A stretch of 64,000 bases of DNA, from the NCBI RefSeq assembly GCF_000142805.1, contig NC_013077.1:186001-250000 (forward strand). Reading direction: 5' to 3'. Origin of the DNA: Lachancea thermotolerans CBS 6340. Taxonomy: Eukaryota > Ascomycota > Saccharomycetes > Saccharomycetales > Saccharomycetaceae. The notes below the pieces were generated by a model. That model worked only from the letters and a program-made list of their open reading frames with translations. It searched no databases and was not told the origin of the DNA. Within the stretch, counting starts at the first letter, position 1, and the number at the start of each line of letters is the position of its first letter. Position numbers and translations under genes: made by a program. Below, piece after piece: positions 31,570 through 41,860 of this stretch.

Positions 31570-33196
31570 TAGTTTAATGGAAGAAAGAACGGCCTGAGTT
31601 GCTCTTGTTTGAAGCCCTCCGAAATGCAGTGGCGCTAATTTGTAGTTTTCTTAAATACTAAGATTTTTTATTGCCATAGAGTTGCTACCCGCACAGGTTT
31701 GCATTTCAAGAACTTCAGCATACAAGTCAGCGCTAAAATCTTGCCGCTGTGTGCTGCGCTCGTTTGTTATCCAGTTATGGACACTGTGCTTTGATTGTTG
31801 TGTATGAACAACAGCACAAAGTCTGATACGTGCTTTATGAAGTCGTCAAGCACAAAGTATGGCGACCGAGCTCCGTTTAAATGCTGTAGGACAAACTCTG
31901 CATAATGCGTCGCATTATATTGGATTTGAATTGAAGCATCAACTCACAACTCAACCTAATCCTTTAAGAATACGTGTGCACTGTCATAAAACAATAATGG
32001 AACAAGGATATTCTGAGACAACGAAGGAACAACATCAGAGATAATGAGGAACACTAGAGATAATGAGGCTTGCACTAGGTCTCCGGATCTATAACTATAA
32101 GTACTACTGCATCCAAGGCTCAGTATGAGATTAAGTAGAAGAAAGGAAGAAGGATCCTCGAATGGAAGAATAATCGCGACCGTATAGAGGCTATTAACCG
32201 CCAACTTCATCATAATCCAGAGGCTCATAATAACCTACGACATGCACAGTAGAGCCCGGATGCTAACATGTAATTGACAAATGCGGCCATCAGTATCAAA
32301 GGACTTCGTGGCCAAGCTGGTTAAGGCGTGCGACTGTTAATCGCAAGATCGTGAGTTCAATCCTCACCGAGGTCGAATTTAATTTTTTGGAAAAGTTGAT
32401 GTTCTTCATTTGATTAAAGTTGTGATTGCGTCATCGAATTTAATGGACTGCTACATACCAGAGCACTTAACTTCTTAGCATCATTTGAAGCAGGACTCTC
32501 ATCTTGCGTGGAGATTTGTTCCACTGAGAAAGGACAAAGTTTTTGGCCACATTTATGGTACTATTCAAAGGACTATAAATACGGTAACGAGTACCTTCCA
32601 ACAGCTAAGCGTCGGTGTTGGGTTTTTAGTTATTGGCCAAAATATAGTACGAATGACTGCGCTCGCTCTCGAAAGTATTAAGGCAGTTTTTAATTGCAAC
32701 CTTAGACTTTGACTGCATTATTTGTCTCTTGTCTTATACTTATATTTGAAATATATTCTAATGGGACCTCCACAACTTAATATATCGAATACTGCATCTT
32801 AGGAGCGGCGTTCGCCTCATCAATATGTGTTGGTTTTCTCCAACCACGCCCCTGCATGCCTTATTATCAAATCAGGCGGGAGCAATTTCGAACCATTAAA
32901 TAAACATAACAGCTTTGCCAATAACTTCCAGCTCACCTTGTTCGAGTAAAGCTTTTGAAATTAACCATGCGCAAACCTTCTTGATATTCCCTGGTAAACC
33001 TAGTAGCTTAAAGGAGTGCCCAATTTGAACAGCAATACCGAGTACCTGCTTGAGTACCTGCCTAGATATTCCCCACAATTGAATTTTTAAAAAAGTTGTA
33101 TCAAGATTTGTAACTCTGAACCCCGTAAAGATAAAGTTTCCAGCAACAGTCTGGCTCAGTATCTTTCACAGTGTTTTGCAAGATACAAGACTCAGT
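31570..33196. other. Gene-poor gap around a tRNA gene
   Basis: This 1.6 kb stretch holds one tRNA and otherwise only short unsupported frames. A 13-bp direct repeat AGAGATAATGAGG occurs at 32037-32049 and 32056-32068 (19-bp period). A small hairpin GTTGG-TTTTCT-CCAAC lies near 32830. tRNA flanks in yeasts are usual targets of Ty-type elements, but I cannot recognise long terminal repeats or reverse-transcriptase-like sequence here. It contains the RQC2 and HST2 promoters. Confidence 0.6.
32302..32375 (+). tRNA. tN(GUU): tRNA-Asn (anticodon GUU)
   Basis: A 74-nt cloverleaf. The acceptor arms GACTTCG and CGAGGTC pair fully (one G-U), with discriminator G. The D arm contains GCTGGTTAAGGC, the anticodon loop CTGTTAATC gives GUU, and the T arm is GTGAGTTCAATCCTCAC with the B box GTTCAATCC. 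The sequence is close to S. cerevisiae tRNA-Asn. No intron. A T6 run at 32383-32388 is the Pol III terminator. It lies in a 1.6 kb gap at the edge of the inverted gene block, between RQC2 and HST2. Confidence 0.97.
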
Positions 33197-34147
33197 ATGA
33201 AGGACAACAAAGATACCGCAATCAAAAAGATTGCAAAACTGATCAGCGATAAACCTAATTCAAAAGTTGTTTTCTTAGTCGGCGCTGGTATATCCACCTC
33301 ATGTGGGATCCCCGATTTCAGATCGCCTGGCACAGGTTTATATGATAACTTGGCCAAACTTAACTTACCGTTTGCTGAGGCAGTATTTGATATCGAGTAT
33401 TTTGAGCAAAACCCCAAACCTTTTTACACACTTGCCAAAGAACTTTATCCTGGCAACTACAAGCCCTCAAAGTTCCACCAATTAATGAGAGTTTTCCAGG
33501 ATAAAGGAAAGTTGCATAGAGTATTTACACAAAACATTGATACCCTTGAAAGAGCAGCTGGAATTCATCCGGATTTGCTCGTAGAGGCCCACGGCTCCTT
33601 CGCACACAACCACTGCATCAGCTGCAAAAAAGAATACCCTCAGAATGTCTTCAAAGACAAGATGTTAGTCGGTAAAAATTTCGCTAATTGCGAGGAATGC
33701 AAAGGTCTCATAAAGCCACAAATCGTGTTTTTTGGCGAAAATCTCCCGCGCAAGTTTTTTTCGACCTGGGATAAAGATGTTACAGAACTCGACGACGAAA
33801 GCATTGTTGTTGTCGCTGGGACCTCACTAGCAGTTTATCCCTTCGCGTCCTTACCAGAAGAAGTGCCGACAACGACCACTCGCGCTCTAATTAATTTAGA
33901 AAGAGTTGGCGATTTTAAAACAACTCCCAGGAACAGTGATGTTTTTTACAAGGGTTCAGCGGACGCAGCGGCTACTGAGCTAGCCAAAGAACTTGGATGG
34001 TTAAGTGAGCTTGAGTTCTTATCAGGTCTCTTAGATAATGACAAAAGTTCTTCAAAGACCGTTGACGAAGGCCATGAAGATGAAGCTGCAAAGGTTGACA
34101 GTATAACAAAAGATTTGGAAAAATTGGGATTGAAAGAGAATAAGTAG
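33197..34147 (+). CDS. HST2: NAD-dependent deacetylase Hst2 (sirtuin)
   Basis: Mainly cytoplasmic class I sirtuin, the yeast SIRT2-like enzyme, that deacetylates histone H4 Lys16 and can supplement Sir2. NAD-binding GAGIS is at residues 29-33 and GIPDFRSPGTG follows. TQNIDTLE is present, the catalytic His is His132 in EAHGSF, and four zinc cysteines are at 140, 143, 165 and 168. VVAGTSLAVYPFASLPEE matches the family. The chosen ATG at 33197 gives 316 residues (S. cerevisiae 357); an upstream TTG was rejected. The C-terminal tail is shorter than in S. cerevisiae, where it autoinhibits the enzyme and carries an export signal, so regulation may differ. Confidence 0.96.
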   Translation: MKDNKDTAIKKIAKLISDKPNSKVVFLVGAGISTSCGIPDFRSPGTGLYDNLAKLNLPFAEAVFDIEYFEQNPKPFYTLAKELYPGNYKPSKFHQLMRVFQDKGKLHRVFTQNIDTLERAAGIHPDLLVEAHGSFAHNHCISCKKEYPQNVFKDKMLVGKNFANCEECKGLIKPQIVFFGENLPRKFFSTWDKDVTELDDESIVVVAGTSLAVYPFASLPEEVPTTTTRALINLERVGDFKTTPRNSDVFYKGSADAAATELAKELGWLSELEFLSGLLDNDKSSSKTVDEGHEDEAAKVDSITKDLEKLGLKENK

Positions 34148-34656
34148 TTCAATCGTTTAGTTCGTACTTTCGAGCAATGCTTCGGGCTGTATCTCTATAG
34201 GCGTTCTTGACTCAAGCCTTCAAAGTGTTAAAACATCAACCTATCGTTTTCAATGCTATGCAATGTTCAAATAAGAGCCTTGGTAACACTACCACATTCA
34301 CTTGAAAAAGACCCGCAATCTGCGACAGCTCCATGATAATAAAAACCATCATACTCGATCCACCTAAAAAATTCAGACTTTTCCAATCAACATCATTTGG
34401 AAATTATCGCAACTGTGATCTGCCACTGAAACCGATTTTATCTATGCGAATAACTCCCTAATCCTGCACGCATCACACTTTATAAATCATAACCAAATAG
34501 AAGAGTTTCAGCCTGGTGTTAATAGCCTCACAGTACGTATAGGGCCATAAGGCTAAGTCCTCACGTTTTTGCAAGATCTTCATTAATATGCTATGGCAAA
34601 TTTAGACCTTGGTTCGGCAAATTGTAAGCGTCCAAAAGTATTACTCTTATCAGGAC
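34148..34656. other. HST2-ULP1 convergent spacer
   Basis: The 509 bp between the convergent 3' ends of HST2 and ULP1 is unusually long for a terminator-only spacer in this gene-dense window. I see no frame, RNA or repeat that I can support. Confidence 0.5.
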
Positions 34657-36417
34657 TCAGTCCCCTGAAAGGATGAGATGCCCAATGTATGGCCGCATTC
34701 TGTTGGCGTCATCATGATTGTAAGACAGCGGAAGTTCTTTGCTCAAATAAAGAGCATTGACGCACACGTAAATGCCGCAATCAAAACCGTTGGGCTGTTG
34801 AGGGCATTGTTCATGAATCAACTCAAAATCACGTCCGATTTTCCCGCTGCTCTCCTCTAATAGGTATTCTTGCAAGACTTTCAGAATAGCGTGCCCCATA
34901 GTAGAAGGGCCGCTAGACAAAGAGTCAATATAACTTATCGTCTTTTTATCAATATTGATAAAGCCGAGAGCCCAATGAGATTGATTTAAGTTGATTGGAA
35001 CAAATATTTTGCTCAGCTTTTCGACTTGAACCTTCTTTTTCTTCATCCACCTTCTAACGCCTTGATAACCTCTTTGCGAAAGTGTTGTATAAAAGAACGA
35101 GTTGAATGCAACGCAGTGTTCAGTTGTAATTTCAACATGCTTCATGAAAAATTCGACAATAATGTCATTGAGCCACCTTTTGGGTGCTAGTGTTTTAAAA
35201 TCGTAAACTTTTATCTCGATGTTGTTTTTGTTCATAAGAACACCATTATCTGTTCTACTCAATGCTTTCTTGACATAAACGACATCTTCGTTTGTTAACT
35301 TGGGTACAAGTTCTCGTTTTTTTTGACGCTTTTCCCTCACTTCGGTCTGTATTCTTCTTCTTTCCTCAATCAGCCTCTTGTAACTTTTAAACTCTTCCTC
35401 GAAGGTTAGTACTGAAGTGTCAAATCTGAGCTTCTGAAAGCCAGTACGATGCTTGAGAGGGTTTTCATGCTCAGGAAGTCTGCGCTCCTTTATTATAATA
35501 AGATCATCGGGGCTTTCCCTTTTTCCCAGATTCTCGGCTAGAACTGCTTTGAACCTCTCTGTCAGGCTAGCAACCGAATTTTTGAATGTGGACTTAAGCC
35601 CCTCCCTTTCTTGCTCTCTCAGCTTTAGCTGTGTATCCCTTTGCTCTTCAATAAGTGCCGGTGCCCTATATTCTCCATTGAAGATCATTCTCAAATATGA
35701 GAGTTCTTCTGACGGTTTCCTAATGGTCAATGACCTAGAGTCTTCTGGCTTTTGAGCTCTACTAGCTTTTCTTCTGTAAAACGAGCTCCCGTAAGGAACT
35801 TGGTGTGCAGGTGCTGGTGAAAGAGAAATCTCACTAGAGTCCCATCCGAACGGGTCTTTCTTTGTGGCGAAGGCAAAGCTGCCGTTTTTCTCAGGGGTAA
35901 TGCAGTTGTCTAGTTTTTGGGTCAAGTCGTCTGATTTTTTGCCTGGCAGCTCCTTCTGAGTCGGTACACTTAGCCGAGCATCTACTCCAGGCGATGATCT
36001 GGGTCGCTTGCATGGGGCACTGGAAGTTTGCAGAGCATTTCTTTTCAAAGAGCGGCCAGACTGTTCAGTACTCTCGGCTACTGGCCGCGAACCTTGCAAG
36101 TCTTTTTGCGTATTGGAGTCGCCTGTGCTTCCAATCAAACCTTTGAAAGCGCGACTTGCGTAAAAAAAGGCTCCTTTGATATCTTGTACAATTCCTGGGG
36201 TTTGATTTTCAGGCCCATTGAGTCGGGCGGACATTCTTAGAGGTCCTTCAGTTGTGTACTCGGTGGTGCAAGAATGAAAGGGGGCTGTTCTTCTTCGCGG
36301 GCTGAATACGGTGGGGCCATTAACAAAGCTAAAAGTTGCTATGTGTGAGTGCGTTGGCGCGAAGTAGTTTTCTGTGCGTTTCCTTTTGGAACCAGTCTTT
36401 GTTTCGAGATTAGGCAT
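34657..36417 (-). CDS. ULP1: SUMO protease Ulp1
   Basis: Cysteine protease at nuclear pores that matures SUMO (Smt3) and removes it from targets; essential for G2/M in S. cerevisiae. The C-terminal C48 peptidase domain covers about the last 210 residues: KRWLNDIIVEFFMKH, the catalytic His in NQSHWALGFI, the Asp in ISYIDSLSSG, and the Gln and Cys in CPQQPNGFDCGIYVC. The N-terminal part is low-complexity and basic (nuclear localisation KRKR), with a coiled segment near 335-375 (RLIEERRRIQTEVREKRQKK). The ATG at 36417 gives 586 residues (621 in S. cerevisiae); a TTG three codons upstream was ignored. Confidence 0.96.
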   Translation of the reverse strand: MPNLETKTGSKRKRTENYFAPTHSHIATFSFVNGPTVFSPRRRTAPFHSCTTEYTTEGPLRMSARLNGPENQTPGIVQDIKGAFFYASRAFKGLIGSTGDSNTQKDLQGSRPVAESTEQSGRSLKRNALQTSSAPCKRPRSSPGVDARLSVPTQKELPGKKSDDLTQKLDNCITPEKNGSFAFATKKDPFGWDSSEISLSPAPAHQVPYGSSFYRRKASRAQKPEDSRSLTIRKPSEELSYLRMIFNGEYRAPALIEEQRDTQLKLREQEREGLKSTFKNSVASLTERFKAVLAENLGKRESPDDLIIIKERRLPEHENPLKHRTGFQKLRFDTSVLTFEEEFKSYKRLIEERRRIQTEVREKRQKKRELVPKLTNEDVVYVKKALSRTDNGVLMNKNNIEIKVYDFKTLAPKRWLNDIIVEFFMKHVEITTEHCVAFNSFFYTTLSQRGYQGVRRWMKKKKVQVEKLSKIFVPINLNQSHWALGFINIDKKTISYIDSLSSGPSTMGHAILKVLQEYLLEESSGKIGRDFELIHEQCPQQPNGFDCGIYVCVNALYLSKELPLSYNHDDANRMRPYIGHLILSGD

Positions 36418-37365
36418 CAACGTCAAGCCGCTTTAAGAGTGTATTCTATCTGTTTGGTTTTCTTATTGTTTTAATCTAATTTTCGACATCAATGAGGAAT
36501 ACAGTTTTTCCTTTAAGCGGCCCTGGGAAGTTAAAGCAGAGAAACAGCTCCCACCAAATGGCACATTAAACCTTCTCATCACCAAGGTTTACCATCCAAG
36601 TAAATGAAGAAATAGAAATGCATCATCTATGACACCACGTTTTCTTTAAGTTTGGATCGCAAGAAAGTCATTAAAGAATTGAGGTCCTCGTAATTATAGA
36701 GAGAACCACAAGATAACCCGCTTTCAGACACATTCCGCTTACTAGCCATATCTTTTCTGGAGTTAATTGGGCAACTCTTGGCTTTCTCTATCCTGCAAAT
36801 CTTATAGTACTTATATGTAGCTGCATTATGTATTTATGGTTGCTCCGGGCTAAATCATCTCTCACTGTGAGAGATTTGGGCTTTTTGTTCTACTTGATGG
36901 ATTTTGACTCCAGTAACTCCTCGCTATTACGGACAACTTAAGTTCCTGCTACGCTTTTTGTGTCCTATGACCAATGCTCAAAGCGGTCAATTTTGGAACC
37001 TACTAGGCTTTTTGCATCAAAAAAGTGAGAGAATGTGACAACAAGTTTCAGTTGAGCAATTACTTAGCTTTTAGCTCAAATATTCTGTTATGCTATCGTG
37101 ATAGGTCATTGCATAACCTGGGTTTTGAGTCAGTATGTTCTCCTCATTTGCTTTTAACACAGTTTTATGTACAGAGCTGAGGCGACATTTACAATGATAC
37201 TGTTTTGAACACACACAGACTAATCACCTCCCGACTAAAAGCACAAAAACAGTATGAGTAGTCTACAAAAATATTCAATTCTATCTAAATTCAAGTGTCA
37301 CATACTTTGTGGGGGTCTATTTCACGAAGCGGATAGAGTAGGGGCTATTGGTCAAAGGATCATCA
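36418..37365. other. ULP1 upstream / VTC downstream gap
   Basis: A 948 bp stretch without a supportable gene. One perfect inverted repeat lies at 36857-36875 (ATCTCTCAC-T-GTGAGAGAT). It would include the ULP1 promoter at its left end. No RNA gene motif was found. In the ancestral order MSH4 lies somewhere between SPB4 and VTC2; nothing MutS-like is here. Confidence 0.5.
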
Positions 37366-39870
37366 TCATGGTTCACTGGCGCCGATGGCTTTAAACACTA
37401 ACCTTTCGATAAACCTGGCAAAGACAGGTAGTTGCTCAGCATCGTTTAAGGACATCGAGGAACCCTCGGTCCTTTCTTTACAAGCAGCTTCTTTGAATGC
37501 AATAACGAAGTTGACAACTAGGGTGAAAACTACGACGAGCGCAACCATCAATGGACCAAAGGGCGCATCCAAATGCTGCCCGCTTCTCGCTTTAATGACG
37601 TTAAGTCTCTTGATATAAGTCCTGTAAGCCCACAGCCCTGTGAAGATTGTGATACAAAAATAAGCGTAGGCGAGGAATGTGGCCAATTGCGGAAATTCAG
37701 CTCTTCTAACAGAGTTGTATATGGTGAAGGTTAGCACACTCATTAAACTCGTTAGGGATAGCCATCTATTGAAAGTTCTTTCATTTGCCAACCAAACTTT
37801 GGCCTCAACTTTCACTGGCCCTGCATTCTTGAGGTAAGAAGTTGGCTTCTTAACACCAGGGGGTAATGTAATTTCCTCATCTTCTGAGTCAACACCAGTC
37901 AATTTGGCATTTCTGCCAACCAAAACATTGAGGAAATTGGGGTTCTGTTTTCTTTTCCTTGTTCTGCTGTGATGCTCTGTGGCCTCATCGTCCGAAGATT
38001 CAGGATCTTCTAAGTCTGCATCTCTTTCCTCAGCCTTTGGAGACCCTGCTCCTGACTGTTGAGATGATGGGGTGCCAGAGCCATTGCCGCTTCCTTGAAC
38101 AACAGAAAGTCTCTTGATCTTTGCAAGACGGGCCTGATTGGCTTTTTGCTCCTCCAGCTTCTTCTTTTCCTCCTCATACGCCTGTTTGGGGTCTTTCCTT
38201 ATGTCGGTCTCTAAGTCAGGCAACCAAAATGGAAGCATATCAAGATTTTCATCATCTCCGTACAGCGATGCGACACCTTGTGCGTACTTGGAAAAGTTGG
38301 CAACTTCCTTCACTAAGTGCGAGTTTGTGAGCTCCTCAACCCACTGTGCATGTTTTCCTGGGAGCTGGGAGCGCATGCTGTCTTTGACACCTCCTTTATC
38401 ACCAATAGGGTTTCTGATACGTATGTCCAAAACAGCATACGGGAATTTGACGTATTCTCCAGGCCTCAAAAACTTGAGCGGGTTAGGAATATCAGCGTCA
38501 ATATCAGATCTATGCCAATTTTTGGGATCTCTTATTGGGTTTTCTTTGTCAAAAGAATCCTCGCGAATGTACATTAAATCAGAGTCAATGCTGATTCTGA
38601 TGCGATCATCACCAGGAATCTGGAAAGCGGTACGTGTGTACATGGCTCTCAAGACAGGTTGTAGCTCGTTTTCAAGCACGAATTGCTGAATGGTATTGAA
38701 ATTGTTGCTCAACTTACTAATTTCATTGTCAACGGTACCGCGATCTTTCAGCTTCTTTAAAGTCTTCTCTTTGTAATCATTATCTCCGTTGAAAATGAAT
38801 CCGTTAATAAATTTTGGTTTGAGCTTGATTCTCGTCTCATCAAAGTCAGATGCGCCAGTGTTGCGATCTTCAACCAGCATTCTCTTTTCTAAGAAGATGT
38901 CAGGTTTATCGGCAAGCTTCCCTGTCCATCTCAGTCTGAGGGTTGGGTTAAAGCTGGACTTCAAAAGCTTGTCATTGTAAAGCTCAAAAGCTTCGTTGTC
39001 AAGATAGATGGTCCTAATAACTGGGTCGTAACCTTTGTTCCCCAAGGAAGCACTGTCTGAAGCACTGCTACTAGGAGCGGCAGGGAAGGATACGTCTGAG
39101 TTCATGACAGTGGACTCAACTCTGCCTATGAGGTCGTCGTTTTCGCTGGGCGGGGCTGCGTACACTAAGACTGGCAGGTGTCTCAAAATCCTCGTCTTGA
39201 CTTCCATTAGATTGTCAGGGTGAATCCAAAATGTATAGCTCCTGAAGGACGACTCCTCATGGTTGTGAACACTTGATAATTTCGAGGAGTTGGCCAGAGA
39301 CTTGGAAACAGTGGAAGAGTTGGTTCTCAGAATATTGTAAAGAAAAGAAATCTTGTACAAAAGGGGAGAGTACTCTTCGGAATTGAAAGGTAACTCCTTG
39401 AGTCTAACTTGAAGTAGCGACTTCACCGAGGGGTAGCGAGGGTGGAGCTTATCGTGCTTCTTCACTATCTTAATGAAGCCCGTGTAGTTAACTCTGCAGA
39501 AGTTATCAAGCTCTTGTGCCTCGCTCAGCGCTTCCTCAAGAACTTGCTGGAAGTGTTTAAAATCCAAGTGTTTGATTGCTTCCTCATCGTCTGTCTTCCG
39601 TTCCAGCCGTACAAGCTTCTCCATGATTGAGTTGAACTTTGTGCTTTGAAAACTGTAAACTTTCTCAAGCTCCGCATCAAGAACTGCCACAAAGTTTGAC
39701 TCATCTTTCTCGCTCCACAAATCACCTTTATTTTGCTGTGACTTCCGGCCTTTGAATTTGGAATCTTCAATGATTGACTCCTTCAACAGTTTTTTCAATC
39801 TCTCATATTCAATGTAAGAATCCTTCCAAGGAGGGTACATCTGGTTAGCCAACCTGACACCAAACAACAT
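37366..39870 (-). CDS. VTC2/VTC3: Vacuolar transporter chaperone subunit Vtc2/Vtc3 type
   Basis: Regulatory SPX subunit of the VTC polyphosphate polymerase complex at the vacuole/ER. It is the single pre-duplication counterpart of S. cerevisiae VTC2 (828 aa) and VTC3 (835 aa); here 834 residues. The N-terminal SPX domain starts [20 protein letters not shown] and includes the lysine cluster [14 protein letters not shown] (inositol-pyrophosphate binding). A VTC tunnel domain spans about 215-560, an acidic linker about 575-690, and three C-terminal membrane helices ([48 protein letters not shown]) form the DUF202-like anchor. Neighbours on both sides match: ULP1 as beside VTC3, SEC4 as beside VTC2. 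A Pho4 site precedes it. Confidence 0.95.
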   Translation of the reverse strand: MLFGVRLANQMYPPWKDSYIEYERLKKLLKESIIEDSKFKGRKSQQNKGDLWSEKDESNFVAVLDAELEKVYSFQSTKFNSIMEKLVRLERKTDDEEAIKHLDFKHFQQVLEEALSEAQELDNFCRVNYTGFIKIVKKHDKLHPRYPSVKSLLQVRLKELPFNSEEYSPLLYKISFLYNILRTNSSTVSKSLANSSKLSSVHNHEESSFRSYTFWIHPDNLMEVKTRILRHLPVLVYAAPPSENDDLIGRVESTVMNSDVSFPAAPSSSASDSASLGNKGYDPVIRTIYLDNEAFELYNDKLLKSSFNPTLRLRWTGKLADKPDIFLEKRMLVEDRNTGASDFDETRIKLKPKFINGFIFNGDNDYKEKTLKKLKDRGTVDNEISKLSNNFNTIQQFVLENELQPVLRAMYTRTAFQIPGDDRIRISIDSDLMYIREDSFDKENPIRDPKNWHRSDIDADIPNPLKFLRPGEYVKFPYAVLDIRIRNPIGDKGGVKDSMRSQLPGKHAQWVEELTNSHLVKEVANFSKYAQGVASLYGDDENLDMLPFWLPDLETDIRKDPKQAYEEEKKKLEEQKANQARLAKIKRLSVVQGSGNGSGTPSSQQSGAGSPKAEERDADLEDPESSDDEATEHHSRTRKRKQNPNFLNVLVGRNAKLTGVDSEDEEITLPPGVKKPTSYLKNAGPVKVEAKVWLANERTFNRWLSLTSLMSVLTFTIYNSVRRAEFPQLATFLAYAYFCITIFTGLWAYRTYIKRLNVIKARSGQHLDAPFGPLMVALVVVFTLVVNFVIAFKEAACKERTEGSSMSLNDAEQLPVFARFIERLVFKAIGASEP

Positions 39871-40100
39871 TTTTGTATTTGCTTGCGCTTATGTTCAGAG
39901 CTCGGAGTTTGCTGAAAGGGTTGTTTTGGTGTTCAATGAATAAGATGATGAAAAGCGATTGGACTAAGCTTCCTTTACAGAAAATGAAAAAAGAAGGCTA
40001 ATCGAAATATACCCTTGAGCGCCTTGTACAGTCTTATCCACCCTCACTCTTCTTCCTGACTTCTTGTTACACGGTGGAGAGCACTTTAGTTTTCAGGATA

Positions 40101-40134
40101 CTTTTATATGATTTACTCCAAGTAACCCACGTGC
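40101..40134 (-). promoter_or_regulatory. Pho4 site and TATA box upstream of VTC2/3
   Basis: On the minus strand GCACGTGGG (40126-40134) is the exact high-affinity Pho4 consensus, 256-264 bp upstream of the VTC ATG. A TATA box TATAAAAG follows at 40101-40108. In S. cerevisiae several VTC genes belong to the PHO regulon, so phosphate-starvation induction is the natural reading. The 442 bp gap (39871-40312) between VTC and SEC4 holds nothing else I can support. Confidence 0.72.
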
Positions 40135-40312
40135 GTTTTCGGAAATTGATACACAGGGTATGGCACTTCCACCACGGGTGGCCAGCCCTGTAATTTGATA
40201 GTAGTCTGCGAATGGGTTTGCCAAGAAGCACTAGTTACACGGATCCTATTGGGCATGATCGTGAGTCTCAGATGCTATACCGTAAAGATGATTTGTTACA
40301 GTTACATAAAGC

Positions 40313-40954
40313 TTAACAACAGTTGGACTTTGAGTTATTGCCCGCGGCTCCGACATTGACGCTACCGTCGCGACCAGTGTTACCCACCAACTTCTCGCTA
40401 TCAATTTTCTCTTGAATGAGTTTGGCCAGAAGAAAGAAGATATCATTGACGTTAGTATCGTCCTTCGCACTCGCCTCAACGAAAGGAATGCCGAGCTCTT
40501 TAGCGAGCGCCTCGCCCTGATCTGTGCTCACCGCGCGTGTGTCCATGTCACTTTTGTTTCCGACTAACAAAAGCTGTGCCTCGTCGTTGGCGTGCTGGTT
40601 GACAGTACTGAACCATTGTTTGATGTTAGAGAACGTTCTTTCATCCGTTACGTCGTACACCAATATTATGCCCATCGCCCCACGATAGTAAGCGGTCGTG
40701 ATTGTTCTAAACCGCTCCTGACCCGCCGTGTCCCACAACTGCAATTTGACTTTCTTCCCATTGATGTCCACCGTTTTGATCTTAAAATCAATTCCGATCG
40801 TGGTAATAAATGAGGGGCTGAATTTGTCCTCTACGAACCTGACTAGTAAGCAGGACTTTCCCACACCAGAGTCTCCGACCAAAAGAATCTTCATGATTGA
40901 ATCATAGCTTTTGGCATTGGCCGAAGATGACGACACTGTTCTTACTCCAGACAT
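40313..40954 (-). CDS. SEC4: Rab GTPase Sec4, exocytic vesicles
   Basis: Secretory-vesicle Rab that recruits the exocyst (Sec15) and Myo2 for polarised exocytosis. The 213 residues (215 in S. cerevisiae) have all G motifs: P-loop GDSGVGKS at 27-34, switch [21 protein letters not shown] at 74-80, NKSD at 133-136 and SAK at 162-164. The protein ends in NCC, the double-cysteine geranylgeranylation site. The ATG at 40954 restores the family N-terminus [10 protein letters not shown]; a TTG two codons upstream was ignored. The 100-residue core is nearly identical to S. cerevisiae. It is followed by the VTC gene on the same strand, as in S. cerevisiae chromosome VI. Confidence 0.98.
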   Translation of the reverse strand: MSGVRTVSSSSANAKSYDSIMKILLVGDSGVGKSCLLVRFVEDKFSPSFITTIGIDFKIKTVDINGKKVKLQLWDTAGQERFRTITTAYYRGAMGIILVYDVTDERTFSNIKQWFSTVNQHANDEAQLLLVGNKSDMDTRAVSTDQGEALAKELGIPFVEASAKDDTNVNDIFFLLAKLIQEKIDSEKLVGNTGRDGSVNVGAAGNNSKSNCC

Positions 40955-41860
40955 CTCCAAACTTCTGCTTGATCATGTAGGTAATTCGTTATATTTCGTT
41001 TGAACAGGACAATTTCAACCAATAGATCATAACATCACTACTTACGTAAGTAAGGTGCCTTATTACCCTGCTTCGATCTGTGCGTACAGTGTTCATTTCT
41101 TCGCCGCGGCTTGCCGGTAAAGGATCGTAAGTAAAGTTGAAGCTCGCCAGCAGCGGGTGTGGCATCTGTAGTCTTGAGCGCGATCAGTCTTTCAGTTCAA
41201 GTACTGAGGTCAAAACCATTAGCTAAAAAATTGTAAAAACCCTGATCTGTAGTCTGAGGGCTTCTATTTCAACGCCTGCTGCATTCTGTGTCGACAGGTT
41301 CAGCATTGACATGCTACCAGAAATTGCGGTGGACAAAGCAAGCGGTTCGCGGCCAAATTTCTAACTAGGGGTGGAATTACGCAGGAAATTAGCCTCGAAA
41401 GAAAAATCTGTTTGTAGCTCTGGCAAGAACAAAGTGCGTTCTACACTCCTAAACCGGTCTTATTATAATATTAATATCCTAGTCTATTTCAAAGCAGTGT
41501 TTGTTAGAACGCCCGCATAGAGGTAATACTAACTTAGTAACACCAGAAATTAGCGGTGCACATGCTGTATAGAGGTACCAGTCACTTGTTGGTTTTACAG
41601 AATTGTCTTTGGCCTGGCGACATATTCTAGTATTTTTTAAGCGCTATGCTTGCTCTTCTCTTGTATCCGGCCATTTTCGACAAGAGGGAGCTGATATTAG
41701 CGTTGAATGATTATCAGGCACATGCCCAGTCAGCGGTCTTTTTATAGAATAGTCTTGTTACACTGCTTTAAAGGTGTACTGTTGCAATCTGAAGGGAGCC
41801 GTTTTCGGACTTTCAACACTTTACTTGACGCTATAAAGGCGGGGCATGATGATATCTAGT
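40955..41860. other. SEC4 upstream region / BLM10 downstream region
   Basis: A 906 bp gap. No reading frame, tRNA or repeat can be supported. The right part near 41460-41480 is A/T-rich. It includes the SEC4 promoter, which reads leftward, and the BLM10 terminator. Confidence 0.5.

Noticed and set aside
32811-32900. tRNA-like B box (GGTTCGAAATT on the minus strand) in the gap after tRNA-Asn
   Set aside because: The stem around it does not pair and no A box or acceptor stem is present.
31570-33196. Possible solo LTR or Ty relic in the tRNA flank
   Set aside because: No TG...CA ends, target-site duplication or coding remnant could be identified by eye.
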